This document shows, in pieces, positions 32,641 to 46,140 of a stretch of DNA of 64,000 nucleotides (within the stretch, counting starts at the first letter, position 1; every line of letters begins with the position of its first letter). The position numbers were made by a program, and so were the translations under genes. Source of the stretch: Panorpa germanica (lineage: Eukaryota; Arthropoda; Insecta; Mecoptera; Panorpidae); the NCBI GenBank assembly GCA_963678705.1, contig OY783219.1, positions 11,284,001-11,348,000 of the forward strand, read 5' to 3'. Below the pieces are notes generated by a model. It saw only the letters and a list, made by a program, of their open reading frames with translations. It was not told the origin of the DNA and did no database searches.

Positions 32641-34903
32641 GATCGATGTAAAAAAAGTAGATATATGTGACAGCAACGCTTGCCATCCCTCACTTTATTT
32701 TACTTTTTTACCATTTTCAAACCTATTTAGACAATCAAATCAGCTAAATTTTAGTTTTATGTTATTACTGTTCAGTTTGATCATTTTATTTATTGCACTA
32801 CCCTGTATCTGATTCAGTCAAATCCAAACAAAATTATATTGAATATAAACTTGTAACAAACCACTGGAATGCATACAACTCGAATGTTGTTTCACTAATG
32901 AACTGGACGCTCGATATAGTGCTACTATAAAATAATTAATTTATGAAGAAGGATATACATGTGAGAGTATAGAATGTTGTAGTAATATTTAGACTCACTA
33001 AAAGGCATATTTGAATAGCAATTTTAGGTTTCCCTTTTTTCTGAAAGCTGTAGTACAAAGGCTTATGTATATACACACGTATACGCAAATAATGTTTTGC
33101 TTTGGTGTTTTAAGTAAATAAAAAGTTTCCATGTCAAAGGAGCACTTGCCCTTTCACCAACATAATAAAAACAATCCTATGTAATGTATACATATATGTA
33201 GGGATATACATAGCGTCCTCTGGATGTCAAACAAGCTTCAAATTCAATTTACAGTGTTTTACTTTTTTTAAATAATTGTCATATGCTACCTACAAATAGC
33301 GGTGTTATGCAGAAAGTGGTTATCACAGTTTTTTTTAATGATGTCAACCTTTTGATCTTATCAAACTACGTCTTTTGGCTATTTTTAAATGAATCTAAAC
33401 TTCAGATAAACCTGAAAAATTCAGCGAGCTACAAACGGTACGCCAGTTAGGACTTAGACCACGAACGCGTTTGCAAATTGTGTTCCTAAATGTTTTGTTT
33501 CCTGTAGTATTGTATTTCCAATTAAAAATTATTTTGTCAAAATTTGTTCCTATACAATAATTAAAAAAATCATATATAACCACGTAAAACAAGGCAGTTC
33601 AAATTAGTTATATGAATAGACTTACAACGAGTATAGCTTATTGACTTGGAATTTATCATGAGTGATATAAAAATTAGTATCGAAGAAATGCATACTTTAA
33701 CTGGCAAAAAAATCACATACATTTGTCGAATAAGATCTAGACACTGCAAAAGTCCTTCATATTGATATAAAATCAAAATAGTGCAGCCTTCCAACTGTGT
33801 TTGTGGAGAACAGGGGACAAGTTCTTATTCGTGCCTTCTAACGTTCAAATTAATGCCATTAGCCTAGTATGGTAATGTCAAATTTTGGAATTTCACATAA
33901 AAACAATTTAGTACTTCCCAAGTAAAAAAGTACCTAGCTTCAACCCGGTCTTTATGTTAGAGTCGTTCAATTTGAGATAACAGGTAGTATTCAACAATTT
34001 TAATTTTCAAATAACGTATTTATATTCCAGGTAATGCAAAGCAATGCTAGCTTTCCGCAAGCTAATTTCAAGATTCATTCCTATATATCTCTCATATAGA
34101 AATTTTTTACCTATGATATGCTAAACACAATATATTCACAGATAGTAATATAAATATAGAGGGTAATGTCTTATAGAAATAAAATAAATGTATTTTTTCC
34201 CGTTTTGGTCAGTTACATAAAAACATTTATTTTATTTGAACAACTTTGCCATGTTCATCTTTTGCACGTTTGACTCTAGGCTAAATTTATCTTTCACAAT
34301 GTATTCTTCAAGAGATAATATACAGAGTGTTAGGAAATATCAGAAAACTAAGTAATTGTTATTATTATAATGTTGGTATATTTAAATTTTTAACTTGGAC
34401 TACTTGTTAACTCTATGATGTTTAAGGCAAGTTTGAACTCCTCACCTTGAATGTGACTAAAATATAATTTTATTAACTATATATTATAGTAATCATATGT
34501 TAAAGTGTTTTATATTTTAATAATTTATGAGATTAAAATCAATGATACTCGTACATCACAAAGAACCCTTCCCTAACCAAATATTACAGAGGTATTAAGT
34601 TAAGCTGATGATATGAGAGATGGAGTTAGATGTATTTAAGACAAACATAACAAAAGTTGCCTATTACGTAAATGATATGTAAAATATAACATTTTATGAC
34701 CTATTTTACAGATTTTCGCATTAGTACATTTATAAAATTTCTTAAAAACACTATTTTAAATATTGTAAAATATTACGTAGTCTTATTTAATGGTTACAGG
34801 TTTTTAGAATCGGTATAAATTAAGACCATTGCAGAATAAATATTACCAGATTTTGTTTAAGTAAAATATTACATTAGAGGTGTTCAGATAGAATTAAAAC
34901 ATC
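32641..34903. other. Non-coding stretch
   Basis: A third possible M2 right end (TTGTTTCACTAATGAACTGGAC) lies near 32890..32911. Otherwise I see no gene or clear element. Confidence 0.45.
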
Positions 34904-35155
34904 AATTCAAAAATGTTAAAACTTGAAAAGAAATGCATACAATTCAAGAATAGTTGTAACACTTTTGAATTGTTGTTTCCATTCATCCTCTCCAATCCAA
35001 AAACTGTAGAAGCATTTATAACGTTAGATCACGGCCGCTTTTAAGCTTAGGCAACATAGTAAAATTTTTAGGGGCCCGTGACTCAAAAAATTGTTTCAGA
35101 ATTAATAATTAAAACAAAAATAAGAAGAAAAGGAACAAGTAACCTACATTTTCCC
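34904..35155 (+). repeat. Interspersed repeat R2, copy a
   Basis: Matches 38730..38963: 'aattcaaaaatgttaaaact' TGAAAAGAAAT, then 'gaagcatttataacg', then GGAACAAGTAAC(C/A)TACATTTT. Copy a contains an extra ~60-base G+C-richer piece at about 35028..35088 that is absent from copy b. Confidence 0.7.
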
Positions 35156-38100
35156 ATTTTTACAATTAGTGCCTTAGACACAGTGGTCCTAAAAGCGCTT
35201 CTGGCTAGATATAAAACCATGACTATAAATTGAAAACAGAGATCTAAAAGTGTGATTACGTATGACCTGTAAATTGATATATTTTATTATTTAGTAAGTA
35301 ATTTTGACATTTATTTCCGAATCACTCTGTCTATGGTATATGCTGATACATTGTAAGGAAATATACACATTATTCGTCGTATACGGAGTAGATGTATTAT
35401 ATTGTAAGTGCATTTGTCTGTAAACCGAATAATATATAGAGGAACCGCTAGCAAGAGACTGAAGATCCTTGCTACTCGTACGTAAGATGTATGGTATTGG
35501 TATCATACAAGTCTTTAAAGCAAAAACATAGAACGTACTCGTCATGCTATTCGTATTCCTCCAGCTACGACGATACTAGTCCTCGTACACGTGGTTTGTT
35601 ATTTACTTTGTGCAGTCGTGTAAACACTCGAGTTCTGTAGTATACGTACGTTTACGGGAAAACATATGGATATGTCAATAAATATAAACGGTATAATTAT
35701 TTGGCAAGAGAAGAGCGTCTACGTCTGCTTAATTTGTAGTTACGTCATAGTTGTAATCCGTTTTCAATTAAATTTATGTAAACGTATTACATACGACTTG
35801 CATTTGCTCAATTTATACTCGTACTTAAATGAATAACATTTTGCGCTTTGTTGTAACCTATCGCGCGTATAATATAGAGGGTGCCGGGCGGGATTTCCCG
35901 GTAAATATGGAAACATTTCTGAGAATATAATAAAACTCAATGAAATTGTATATTGAATGAAGGATAAAAAATATCAAATCAATAGCAATAATATATATTC
36001 GTCATATATAAAATTTCAGCTTGCCTATTTTTGTGCACACAACACTCGAAAAGTAGTCGGTCGATTTAATTTAAATATTGACTCAACTTTCATTCTTTTC
36101 TTTCGTTTCTTTCCAGTTGATCGTTGTCTGTGTTTTCATCTAAGTTGGTGCGTGTCTTTTATTTACTTTCCTATTCATTTCATATAAGATTTAACTAATA
36201 TTAAATAAAATTGTAATTGTGCATTGTAATTTACGATGAGAGTTTGTTGTTTTGAAATGTATATCAGTCATCTCAAGAATAGTCAACCAACCCAAAATAT
36301 TGTTTTATTTGGGTAAATCTATTATTTTTACACGTCATAAAATTATATATTTTTTTAACTATCATTTTATTCTTTTAAGCAACATGATTACCATATGATT
36401 GATTTACCATAAGTGCTCGACAAATCTAGAGAAACTTCATAAGTCTTTCTAAACAAGCCTGGTATGTGCTGGTTACATTTCTGCTTATAAATCTAGTGGT
36501 ATATTTTCCATATAATCAGTTCAAACACGTAGTTATCGAGCCCGAACAAAGAAAGCTGTCGTTTTATAGAGACATATTATGATATAGACTATTTCGAGCC
36601 TTCTGCTATACAGAATTACATCTAGTTACAACAAATCAATACTAAAGATTCTGTTGATCTAATGATATGCAAACAAAATGTGGCTGGCTGGAATGTTGGA
36701 GAATCTAAACACGAGTGTGAATAGTGTTAGATTTTAGATAGAATTTACTTAGTTGCAAATTATAAACTAATTTAATTCAAAGAACTTTTAGCTTACAAAT
36801 ATATTCTAGAAGTTCTAATTGGAAAGTCCTATAAACTTGAAAATAAGTGTAAGAAGCAATGGTTCTATATACTGTATATCCAATCTAGAAGCTATTGTAC
36901 AAAATGACTATACATATTTTATATTATATGGTAAACATATACCAAGGCCGCTTCTAATAACTAAATTATTAAAGTGACTTCGCTTTTTATAGTTCAGCTA
37001 AATTAAAAGTTATTAAAGAAATAAAAGAAAAACTTCTTATAAAGTTTGATGATTGATTTCTATAGTACGTCAGCTTCTAATTGACTTGTAGTATGATTAA
37101 TTAACGCGTAGTCATTAGACACTGAGTTGGTTATAGTGGTGAAAACACTAAATAAAACATCGATTTAATATCGATTATTTTTATCGATACTTTATTTATT
37201 TACATGAAACTAAATAAATGAAAAAAAATAATTGTAAAGTTTTTGACAATATAATAATTAATTAAAATATATACTTAAAAAATATATGGCTCTGCTAAAA
37301 ACCGGATAAAATAACGCAAAAATTATTTACTGCAGTAATTTGGTTTACGGCCGGCGCTAATTTTCAGGCGTGCAAAACTGCTTTACTGTATTGATGCAAC
37401 ATTCTATTTTATAAAACTAATCAAAAAGAAATTCAAGATCGAAATATATTGATAAAATCTAAAGGTTTATGCCCCTTGTATTTTATGTTAAATAAACCTT
37501 AAATATATGTAACTATATTTAGTGAATCTTAAATAAAATAATATTTTAATCCAGAACAATTTCAAAAGGGTTGTGTGATCAACCCTAGTTGGTAGAATAG
37601 AATATGATTACCACAATCCGGGTTCGCTCGTATACTCGCATAACCTATAAAATATATAGAAGCGGTTTTAGCAAATTTAAGGTTAACTCAGCTGTGTTTA
37701 AGTATTGATACTTCAGTTGATTCACACGCTAATTGGGTTAACATATTAAGTAGTCAATACAATACTAAATTCAACAGTAGAAGCTGAAAAATTAATCAAT
37801 TCACATTGGTTATTAAGCAGGATTAACGTTTACACAAATTACCGCATGTGTGACGAGAGCGCTCTCTACTAAAAACTACTCATGCTGTATTTAATGACTA
37901 TATAGTATTGGTTTAAAGTGCTTCCTTGTTATGGAGTCAGATATAATTACAGTAGAAGTCTTCTTCAAACATAGGCTGAAATAGGATTTGTATGGTAGAT
38001 GAATAGTGTTTCTAAAACACCCCTTTTATAAAAAAAATACGTTAATATAATTCATTTGTAGTGACAAATATAACATTGCATCATAAATATTAAAATAGAT

Positions 38101-38291
38101 TTAAAATGGTACAAAAACTTGATCCGCTGAGTGATAGCAAGGCTGACAACATATGAACGTCTAAAATGTGAAGCGACCGTGTATATCGAAAGGCTGGATT
38201 GCGAAAACGATCATTTCTATCGAAATGCCAGACGTGCGTGAATTGATGGTGTGTGAAAATTCGACACCCGTCGACAAAATATTTTACTTCA
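35156..38291. other. A+T-rich non-coding stretch
   Basis: I see no gene here. The frames at 35291..35545 and 35957..36187 have no domain, splice or composition support. Confidence 0.5.
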
Positions 38292-38645
38292 GGGCCCGTA
38301 TTCCTGAGTCTTGCGAGCGATGATCGTAATAGAATAGGCCCAGGTAGAAAATAATCTTGCAGTGGAAGGTTCGCTTTTGTTAGCTTGCCATAACCTAATT
38401 CATTTTCTACTTCTCATACAGAAATTGTCTTACAATGCAAGGTTTACACTTAATAGCTTACTACAAGCTAATTCCAGTACTGCTTTGCATTACATTTTCT
38501 ACCTGGGGATATGAATTATATGAGTGAAACATTTTACAAATAACTTTTCTTTACCTTCTTGAAAAAAAACATTACTTGAAAAAAGTATTTTTGTACTATT
38601 CCTGAATTTTATTATTAATTATAACAAGACTCAGGAATAGGGCCC
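38292..38645. mobile_element. MITE with GGGCCC ends and nested inverted repeat
   Basis: The left end GGGCCCGTATTCCTGAGTCTTG faces CAAGACTCAGGAATAGGGCCC; the inverted ends differ by a single extra base. Inside, CCCAGGTAGAAAAT (about 38339) faces ATTTTCTACCTGGG (about 38491), so the element is a double foldback. It is 354 bp with no ORF. Confidence 0.82.
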
Positions 38646-38729
38646 AGCATCTTAAAGAAATCGACAGTCTATTCATAGAATATTATCTTGTGAACGTGCA
38701 ATGGAGTGATTTGCAAATTTAAATTACCC

Positions 38730-38963
38730 AATTCAAAAATGTTAAAACTTGAAAAGAAATTCATACAATTTAAGAACGATAATTGTAACATTTTTTATTT
38801 GATGTTTCAATTATTTCTCTCGAACCCAATAACTATAGAAGCATTTATAACGCAAGTGACACAAAAAAATAATTCAAAATTAATAATTTATTTTTCAATA
38901 TTAACAATTATTGAGGTTTTGAAAAATAAGGAACGTTTTGGAACAAGTAACATACATTTTACC
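38730..38963 (+). repeat. Interspersed repeat R2, copy b
   Basis: See R2 copy a at 34904..35155. The 90-codon frame 38706..38978 runs through this repeat but is not preserved in copy a, so it is unlikely to be a gene. Confidence 0.7.
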
Positions 38964-40231
38964 CTTTGTACTCGTTAAAAAAACCTACGAAAAATTTGCT
39001 TAGAGTGGGGGGGGGGGGTAATAAATTACATTTCATTCAGACACAAACATATTTTAATTATAACGAAACATAGAAAGAAAGTCAATACAAAATATAAATT
39101 TGAAGAAAATGGCATAAATCTACTTAATGAAGTTTCTCGAGTAAATTTCTTCTACTAAGTATTGGGTAAAGGGTAAACAAAGAAACTATGAATGATTTTA
39201 TATATGATTAGTATTGTAAACTTCAAAGGATTACACAGCTTAGCCTGATAACAAAATGTTAAGTTCAACGAAACCTATTAAAAATTTCTCTAAATATATT
39301 TAACTTTTTAAGTTTTTCATGAATCTATCAATTCATGAATTTATCAAAAAGTGTTATGAAGGTAATATTTTCTTTTTAAATAAGATGTTTATGAAAGGTT
39401 ATTATTTAACATTAGACCACGCTTTCTGCACCAATAGAAAAGGAAAGCTAAACTTTTGAAAAAAGTATAATTCGACAAACGAAAATTTTCCACTTCCTCA
39501 TCTTTTAATATATTCCCAAATTCCAATGCAAAAGTTTCAATGAATTTAAAAACAACGACGTCAATTTTTGTTCTACTTGACTTAAAAGGTTCCACATGCG
39601 TTTAAAACTTATAGCATAAATAGTTGATTAGTTCTGTAAGACATGTTCAGTCTCTAATACGAATTTATCTTAAAAAGTTTCGATATATATCAATCGCCTT
39701 GTCTTACGTTCAATTTATATCTATAATTAATCATTCAGAACAAGCATTTATAAGCCAAGAAGTTTATTAACTTTGTGACGTAGTTTTCTCTATCTATCTT
39801 CTTCGATAAACCTTGTTTTGCTTATCTGTTATCAAAAACCAACCTTAATTTCACAAATATGTTATGCGTGCGCGAAATTATAAAAATCTGAGAACTTTTT
39901 GTCATACCCCGTAGATATAAAAGAAATTATTTGTATCCAGTTTTCTAAGCACAAGTTTAATCACTTAATATTATTACTTTTAACATGTTTAGAACATCTA
40001 GTAGGTATTCACATAAATTTTCCTCTAAAAGTTTGCCACGTCTCCAAAATATATGGTCAGTCAGTTGACCTGAAAACTTCTTCATGCACTAATTACCAGA
40101 TATCAATTATCAAACTTTATCAACAAATCCAGTACCAAACTTAGAATGCTGAGTGCTTCTTTTGTTAATTGCTAAGTGTAGTTATACACTGTACATAAAA
40201 TTGGTCGAAAAAATGCTGTTGACGCCTCTAT
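38964..40231. other. Non-coding stretch with a G12 homopolymer
   Basis: Twelve consecutive G occur at 39007..39018, unusual for this A+T-rich window. No gene is seen. Confidence 0.5.
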
Positions 40232-40374
40232 CTTAGGCTAAAGCTGCACTGCAATAAAGAAATAATAATTACAAAAATATGAATAATAATTTCCTTACGA
40301 TATGATTCAATGTATTATAGAAATACGGATTTATTTCCACACTATTTTTTTTCATAGTGCAGCTTTAGTCTAAG
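40232..40374. mobile_element. Very short MITE
   Basis: The left end CTTAGGCTAAAGCTGCACT is complemented at the right by AGTGCAGCTTTAGTCTAAG, 19-base inverted ends with one mismatch. The 143-bp interior is A+T-rich without an ORF. The target duplication is unclear. Confidence 0.75.
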
Positions 40375-40443
40375 AAAATGTTAAAATAGAAGTAAATATA
40401 TCAAAAGAATCTACTCGTTTCTCCATAAAAAGTTAAACGGTTA

Positions 40444-40824
40444 AGTCCTTCGCACGTGAGGCGACTGATTACAAACCTTAGCCCCAAATCTGCCCGAACC
40501 GAATAAGAATGGAACTGTATTGTTAGTGAGAGAACGAACGTGTGTACGAGTGAAAGAATACACAATGCACGAATTAAACTAAACTGGTTTTGAGCACGTT
40601 TTGAGGGATTATTTTTCTCGGTCGCAGGGAATGCTTGGTTGCATGCTTTTGATGGTGACATCATAAACAGAGATGTGTTCAAATACTATTCAAAAGTATT
40701 TAGATACATACATATATACAAATACGACACAATAAAATCCCCTATTATACTATTGTTAAAAATTTTATAGTCACGAAACCCGACTCGACTAGTTTGCAAT
40801 CAGCCGACTCGTGTGCGGAGGGCC
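40444..40824. mobile_element. Harbinger-type MITE family H1, full copy
   Basis: The left end AGTCCTTCGCACGTGAGGCGACTGATTACAAAC faces a right end whose complement reads GGCCCTCCGCACACGAGTCGGCTGATTGCAAAC, 33-base imperfect inverted ends. It is flanked by TTA at 40441..40443 and 40825..40827. A 3-bp TWA duplication and GG-start are hallmarks of PIF/Harbinger elements. It is 381 bp; the reverse open frame at 40401..40682 is not a gene. Confidence 0.85.
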
Positions 40825-40865
40825 TTACACTACATCACTATGAGAGACTAAAATAAGAGAAGATT

Positions 40866-41055
40866 TGATGGCACAGTGGCTGATAGCGTTGATGCTTGAT
40901 GGTTGTTATCAAAGATGATGATGTGAGAGCTCACAAATATCATAAACTTATTAGGTAGTGGTATAGCCCACATATACAATGCCATAAAAACTACCAACAA
41001 TAATAGAAAATCGTCGGTGATACGACTCAGCATCGTAAATAAGCCGACGTTATAT
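40866..41055 (+). mobile_element. tRNA-derived SINE, copy S5
   Basis: An exact A-box consensus TGGCACAGTGG lies at 40869..40879, followed by TGATAGCGTTGATGCTTGATGG. The body has 'cttattaggtagtggtatag', 'cggtgatacgactcagcatc' and AAGCCGACGTTATATA. The B-box part is deleted. This gives the best view of the head. Confidence 0.78.
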
Positions 41056-41411
41056 AAATATATTAAAAAAAGCAGATTTCTTTGAACTTTGCAATATCAT
41101 GACACGTTTCAGCTTCTCAATTATAATTTCATAATTGTACTAACATTCGTTTTATTTCTTCTGTGGGTTTGCAGTTTGTTTCTTTTTTTACCTATTTCTA
41201 TCGAAGCAGAGTCTTTGCCTGGTATGTAAAATATTGTTTGTATATTACGTTCCTTAGCTTCCTTTAGGGTCAGCGAAATCCGTCATGAAACCATTCATTT
41301 TGGGTAGGCTGCTAATTTTTTGTTTCACAATGTAAAGCAGTCTTAAATTGAATTTAGATTCTATTTGACTGCCATCAGAATATTCGTGTAAACAGTTTTT
41401 CTTTTATTTAT

Positions 41412-41711
41412 TTTGATAACTATAACTTCCACAAAAATTTTGTAAAGAGCTTTTTTGTGGATATACATATCACTATCTACAACTTTTTGTTATAACTTTT
41501 ATAATAAAAAGCTTTTTTTAAAAATAACTCTTAAATGAAATGTTGTAATGCACAGACTGCGCAAACAGTAATACAAGAAAACATACACATTCAAGATTGA
41601 TTTTGCTTGTAAGCTTTTTATTAAAAAAGAGTTAATAAAAGTTGTATATAATATCATTATCTACAAAAAAGCTCTTTACAAAATTTTTGTGGAAATTAGT
41701 TATAGTATCAA
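41412..41711. mobile_element. Long foldback element
   Basis: The left arm 41412..41514 (ATAACTATAACTTCCACAAAAATTTTGTAAAGAGC...) is complemented by the right arm 41611..41711. The arms are about 100 bases and highly similar, around a ~95-base centre. A degenerate relative of one arm lies near 44590..44690 ('cttttttgtagataatagca'). Confidence 0.8.
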
Positions 41712-42664
41712 GATAAACAACACAAAATGATTCCCCACTTATTTTCTCCATAGCGGACCAATTTGAATTTAAATTTAGTTTTGACCCTTTTCCATGATGA
41801 AATAAAAAAAATTCGTCCTACTTAAAATACAGTGCTGGTCTCTTTCTGAACGACGGATAAATTATTCTAACAAATGTAACAGCAGTTTCCAATTTGCCCC
41901 TGTATTTCTGAATACTTTAGTAGATGGTTTCAACGGAAAGCACCCAAAACTTTAAACGAGTTACTAATAGAAACAAGTAAACAAATGGTCTGACCAAATA
42001 ATTTTAGGTTGAATTATATATTCCCTCCAAATGGGGTCTACTAGACCCGTAGAGTTATATTATAAATCGTGACGAAATGAAACTAGAGCTAAACAAATAT
42101 TTCATTATATGTAGTAATTATAAACAATAACGTTTGTTTAATAAATTTAAAATAACCACTGATGAGCACATTGTAATGAGATTTATATTCATTATGTGAT
42201 GTTTAATTACGTTAACACATTTCCATGAAAATTTATTTATGTTTTTGTAAACAAGGCTATTAAAATACTGGTCAATTAAAATTTCATTTCGTTTACAAAC
42301 AATATATATGATTTAATTATAATGTGGTGTAATGTATACGTATGTGAAGGCCGACACATGAAAAATAAAACTAACATCGTGCGATAAAACATACTGACTT
42401 TAATTGAATTTAAACATTGATTTGACAAAGTAATATATCTGAAAAACAGTGAAATTTATTAACATGATAAATATTTTTTTATTTTTCTAAAAATGGAAGT
42501 TTGAGAAAAAGAATGTTCGTTATTGTATAAATTTATTTATACTACGATCTGTCATATCACATTTAAGCAGGTTTACAATAATTTTAACTTCCACTTTATA
42601 CATCTAGTGACACACCGTATCTGTTTATTATTTCATTTAATTAAGTCCTGAGGCGCCCTCCTCT
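41712..42664. other. A+T-rich non-coding stretch
   Basis: I see no gene or clear element here. Confidence 0.5.
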
Positions 42665-42929
42665 TCAGTCTGCTGAAGGTAATCCTGTCTTCCATTACAT
42701 TAGTGACTAATGTATTTGGATCTTTCACAACTCGGTCTTTTTATTTAACTGTTCCACTTTTAATTTCTTGTCTCACAATTATGCGTAATGTTTTAGAATA
42801 GATTCTCTGTAAGATCTCAATGTTTGACTTAGCTAACGTACCACATTTTTGTAACCCATAAGTCCATATTGTTTTAAGTATACATTTATATACTAATAAT
42901 TTCTTTTCTATCGACAACTGTAGAGATCT
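42665..42929 (-). mobile_element. Jockey-clade non-LTR retrotransposon, C-terminal fragment
   Basis: The minus-strand frame 42929..42756 reads RSLQLSIEKKLLVYKCILKTIWTYGLQ, then SNIEILQRIYSKTLRIIV. This is the conserved stretch after the reverse-transcriptase domain in Jockey-type elements (LLYK.ILKPIWTYG...SNIEI.QRFQSK.LR). It then decays but continues to 'ccttcagcagactga', shared with the piece at 44251. It is a dead fragment of about 265 bp. Confidence 0.85.
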
Positions 42930-44250
42930 TATTTATTATCTGGTATAGTTTACGCAGTTTTAGAGTTCTAAGGCCTTACGTTTCGTAAATATTATTTTCT
43001 TCATGTAATACAAATAAAGGTTATAAAATTTGTGACAAACCCTTAGAAATGTTACCAGTCATATAAAAATTGGAATTTAACTAGAAAATATAGCAATATT
43101 CATTTTCAAAAAGTCAATGGAAGTCTTAAAAGTCTTAAATGTAGATACGTTATTCAACTAACTAATTGCACCTTTAAATTTTGATTCGCGTTTATAGTTA
43201 CTTACATAAAACGATTTAAATAAATTAAAAATTAAAAAAATGGTTAAGTATCGTTTCACCTTAATACCTTTAATAATAAACCACAAAAATATTTTTTTAA
43301 ATAAAATTAAAAGTAAAATTAAATTTACTAAATTGAGATAAAAAATATAAACAATTTTTAAGAATAAAAATAAACAAGTATGGATGAAGGAACTGATTTA
43401 AACTAATGTACGAGTATAGTGCCGTACAAAACGACACAGTGCAGCACCAAGTCACATTGTGCTCTGTAATTAGAAAACACCCTAAATAAACTATACATTT
43501 TCATGCGAAACAACAATTGAGAACCTCTGCATTACTCCAGTAGAAGGTTGTGTAAGTTCCGTCATGTTACTCGAATCTATAAAAACAATTAAGTAATGTT
43601 TATGCAAAAACTACACAGATTACACAATTAATAAATAGCTGGATGAGTACAGAAGTTGTTGAAGTAAGCCGCCGTCTAGCACAGCTTTAGTAATTCACCG
43701 GATGTAGTAAGATAACGGCCAACACTATGATAATGTAGTATAGGTTGAGAAATTAGGAATGTGTTACTATTACTTGTAACATGTAGCGCTTGAATATGAT
43801 CTTAATCCTTATGGTTAGAGAGATTTTATGCAGACTCGTTTAACACCTAGTTTGTACTTCATGCGGAAACATACATATAGAGAGCTTTTAACAGTTGTGT
43901 TCGAAATATAATTCGTATGGACTTATAGTGTATTCGAAAAACCTTAAACTCAAGTATAGTAAATCGAAAACAGTAGTAAAAGTTCGGAAACAAAACATTA
44001 AACCGTTTTCAGATTTGACAAGTATTATTTATATGAGTACAACTATCCTAATGAATTAATGTTTAAGGTAGAAATAATTGTAAGATGGTATATATATATA
44101 TATATATAAATTATAAATGCCGAAAATAAAAGCAATTCAAGAAAATCAAGAAAAGTGTAAAATCTCAAATGAAAAAGAAACTTGTATATCCTGGAAGATT
44201 GCATCACGATCTTGACCAACAGAGAGATAAGAAATTAAAGCTCGAACGGT
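42930..44250. other. A+T-rich non-coding stretch
   Basis: I see no gene here; a short (TA)10 run lies at 44089..44108. Confidence 0.5.
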
Positions 44251-44331
44251 GAAATGCTAAGAGTGATTTGTGAATCATCTAAATACATTACTGACCAAAT
44301 TAATGGAAGAGAACTACCTTCAGCAGATTGA
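44251..44331 (+). mobile_element. Jockey-clade fragment, short
   Basis: The reading EMLRVICESSKYITDQINGR...LPSAD ends in TGA. It overlaps, in opposite orientation, the end of the fragment at 42665 (AAATACATTA, AATGGAAGA, 'accttcagcagattga'). Both appear to be remnants of the same family. Confidence 0.55.
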
Positions 44332-46140
44332 ACTTTGCACTTAAGCAGTTAATTAACTGAAATAATAAATAGATTCGGTTGTGTCACTGGACCCATTGTT
44401 AAATGTCTATAGGATAGACCGCAAAATATATAAATTTAAATTAAAAGAAAAAAAATTTACCTGGAAATCCATCTTCGAGCCATGCTATTTAGGTAGAGAG
44501 CAATTTTCTTTTTAGATCATGTACTGGAGTTAAACTTGGATTGAAATTTAATTTTTCGGGGTTAAAATCGCCCTTTTCTTTCTATATCTTGAAAACATAA
44601 CTCATATAAACATTTTGTAATATTCTTTTTTGTAGATAATAGCATTTTATATAACTTTTAACTTTTACTTTTGATATAAAAAAGTTATAAGCAAAAATAT
44701 TTTAATCTACTCTAAACCTGGCTAGACTTTGCTGTGGGTCAATCTGATATGAAATGAATGGGAAACTATATAAGAGACACACACACAAGTACAGACGATG
44801 ATCAACTGGAAAGAAAATAAAAAAATGAATGAAATGAAATTTTCGAAAACTAAATTTTAAACTTAAATTAAGATTTTCTAAATTTTATAAAAATAGTTAG
44901 TAGTAGTAGTTATATAGTTCCACTTTCATCACTTTCTTAATACCTAAAATATGATTCCAACTAATAACATAGTAAATAATTATACGTATGCTTACTGAAA
45001 ATTTACTGAGAAATTATAATAGAATCTGTATAAAGATCCGGTTTGTGAGATGAGTAGATGTTTATTAATATATTCCTGGAAAATCATGTTATGTTAGAAA
45101 TGCCTAAATAACTCTTCTCGGAATATTATGCGTATCATCACAATGTAACTGTTATTTCACGTCAAACAAAACACATTTTAACCAGGGTCGTTTTAGAACA
45201 GTTTTATGTACAGCATAAAACCTCCTTGTTTTACATTATCAATGAAAATTTGAACTTGATATATTTCATCAAAGTTATTAAACTATGCCACTAACTTTAA
45301 AAGATAGTATCGAGATAAACGTCATTGAACTTTAATTCTGTATGTTACAAACAGACGTCTTAATCTTCAAAGTCCCGTAACTCTGTCAATTTTTGTAATT
45401 TTAGTAATTTTTGTAATTGTAACATGATATTATTGAGATTTGACTCTTTAAGAAAATCTTTGCTTAATTTTTCTAATCATGCACAAATAATTGCATACAA
45501 AATGTTTCACGCACGATCTCTATTTAGATAAACTTATTCTTACGCCTTATGTGATTGTCTTTACTTTTTAAATAAATTAAATGATTAAATATATTAACAC
45601 TTCTTCGATTAGAAAAATATCAGGTGGTGGGTGTAAAAGGGTACATTTATATTGCTTTCTATGGACCGACATCTGGCTTCACCAATAAGAATGTTACATA
45701 ACATTCATTTGAAAGATATCCTACTGTATCCAATACAAACTGTCAAATTCACTGTATCAATAGAACAATGTCTTCGAATACATTTGATGTAATGTAAGGT
45801 AAGGTATAGTTTCTCCTTATTGTTTATGAGAAACGTATTGATCACAACTACAAAGACTTAAAATTATGTAGCTGTCAAAGTTAGGATTGTATTGAAATAC
45901 AAATTACAAAGGTCATTTACTTAGGTCAACATTCGATTATTCAAATCACAATCATTGATTAAGTAGTTCATAAGACAATGTGTTTGTTAGGATTGTGTTT
46001 GAGTTGACGCCCCGTTTCAGGGCCTGGTTTAATTACATTTAAATATCCTCATTTGTGAATGTCATTTGTGTCCAATGTTAACTCTTCTGATCTACGTAAT
46101 AGCCCATTTGGATTCGAATTGGTATTAACAACGGCTGTTA
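44332..46140. other. A+T-rich non-coding stretch
   Basis: A degenerate relative of the 41412 foldback lies around 44590..44690. No gene is seen. Confidence 0.45.

Noticed and set aside
35957-36187. 76-codon + strand frame
   Set aside because: Hydrophobic low-complexity reading in A+T-rich DNA; no support.
40401-40682. 93-codon minus-strand frame
   Set aside because: It spans the left end of MITE H1.
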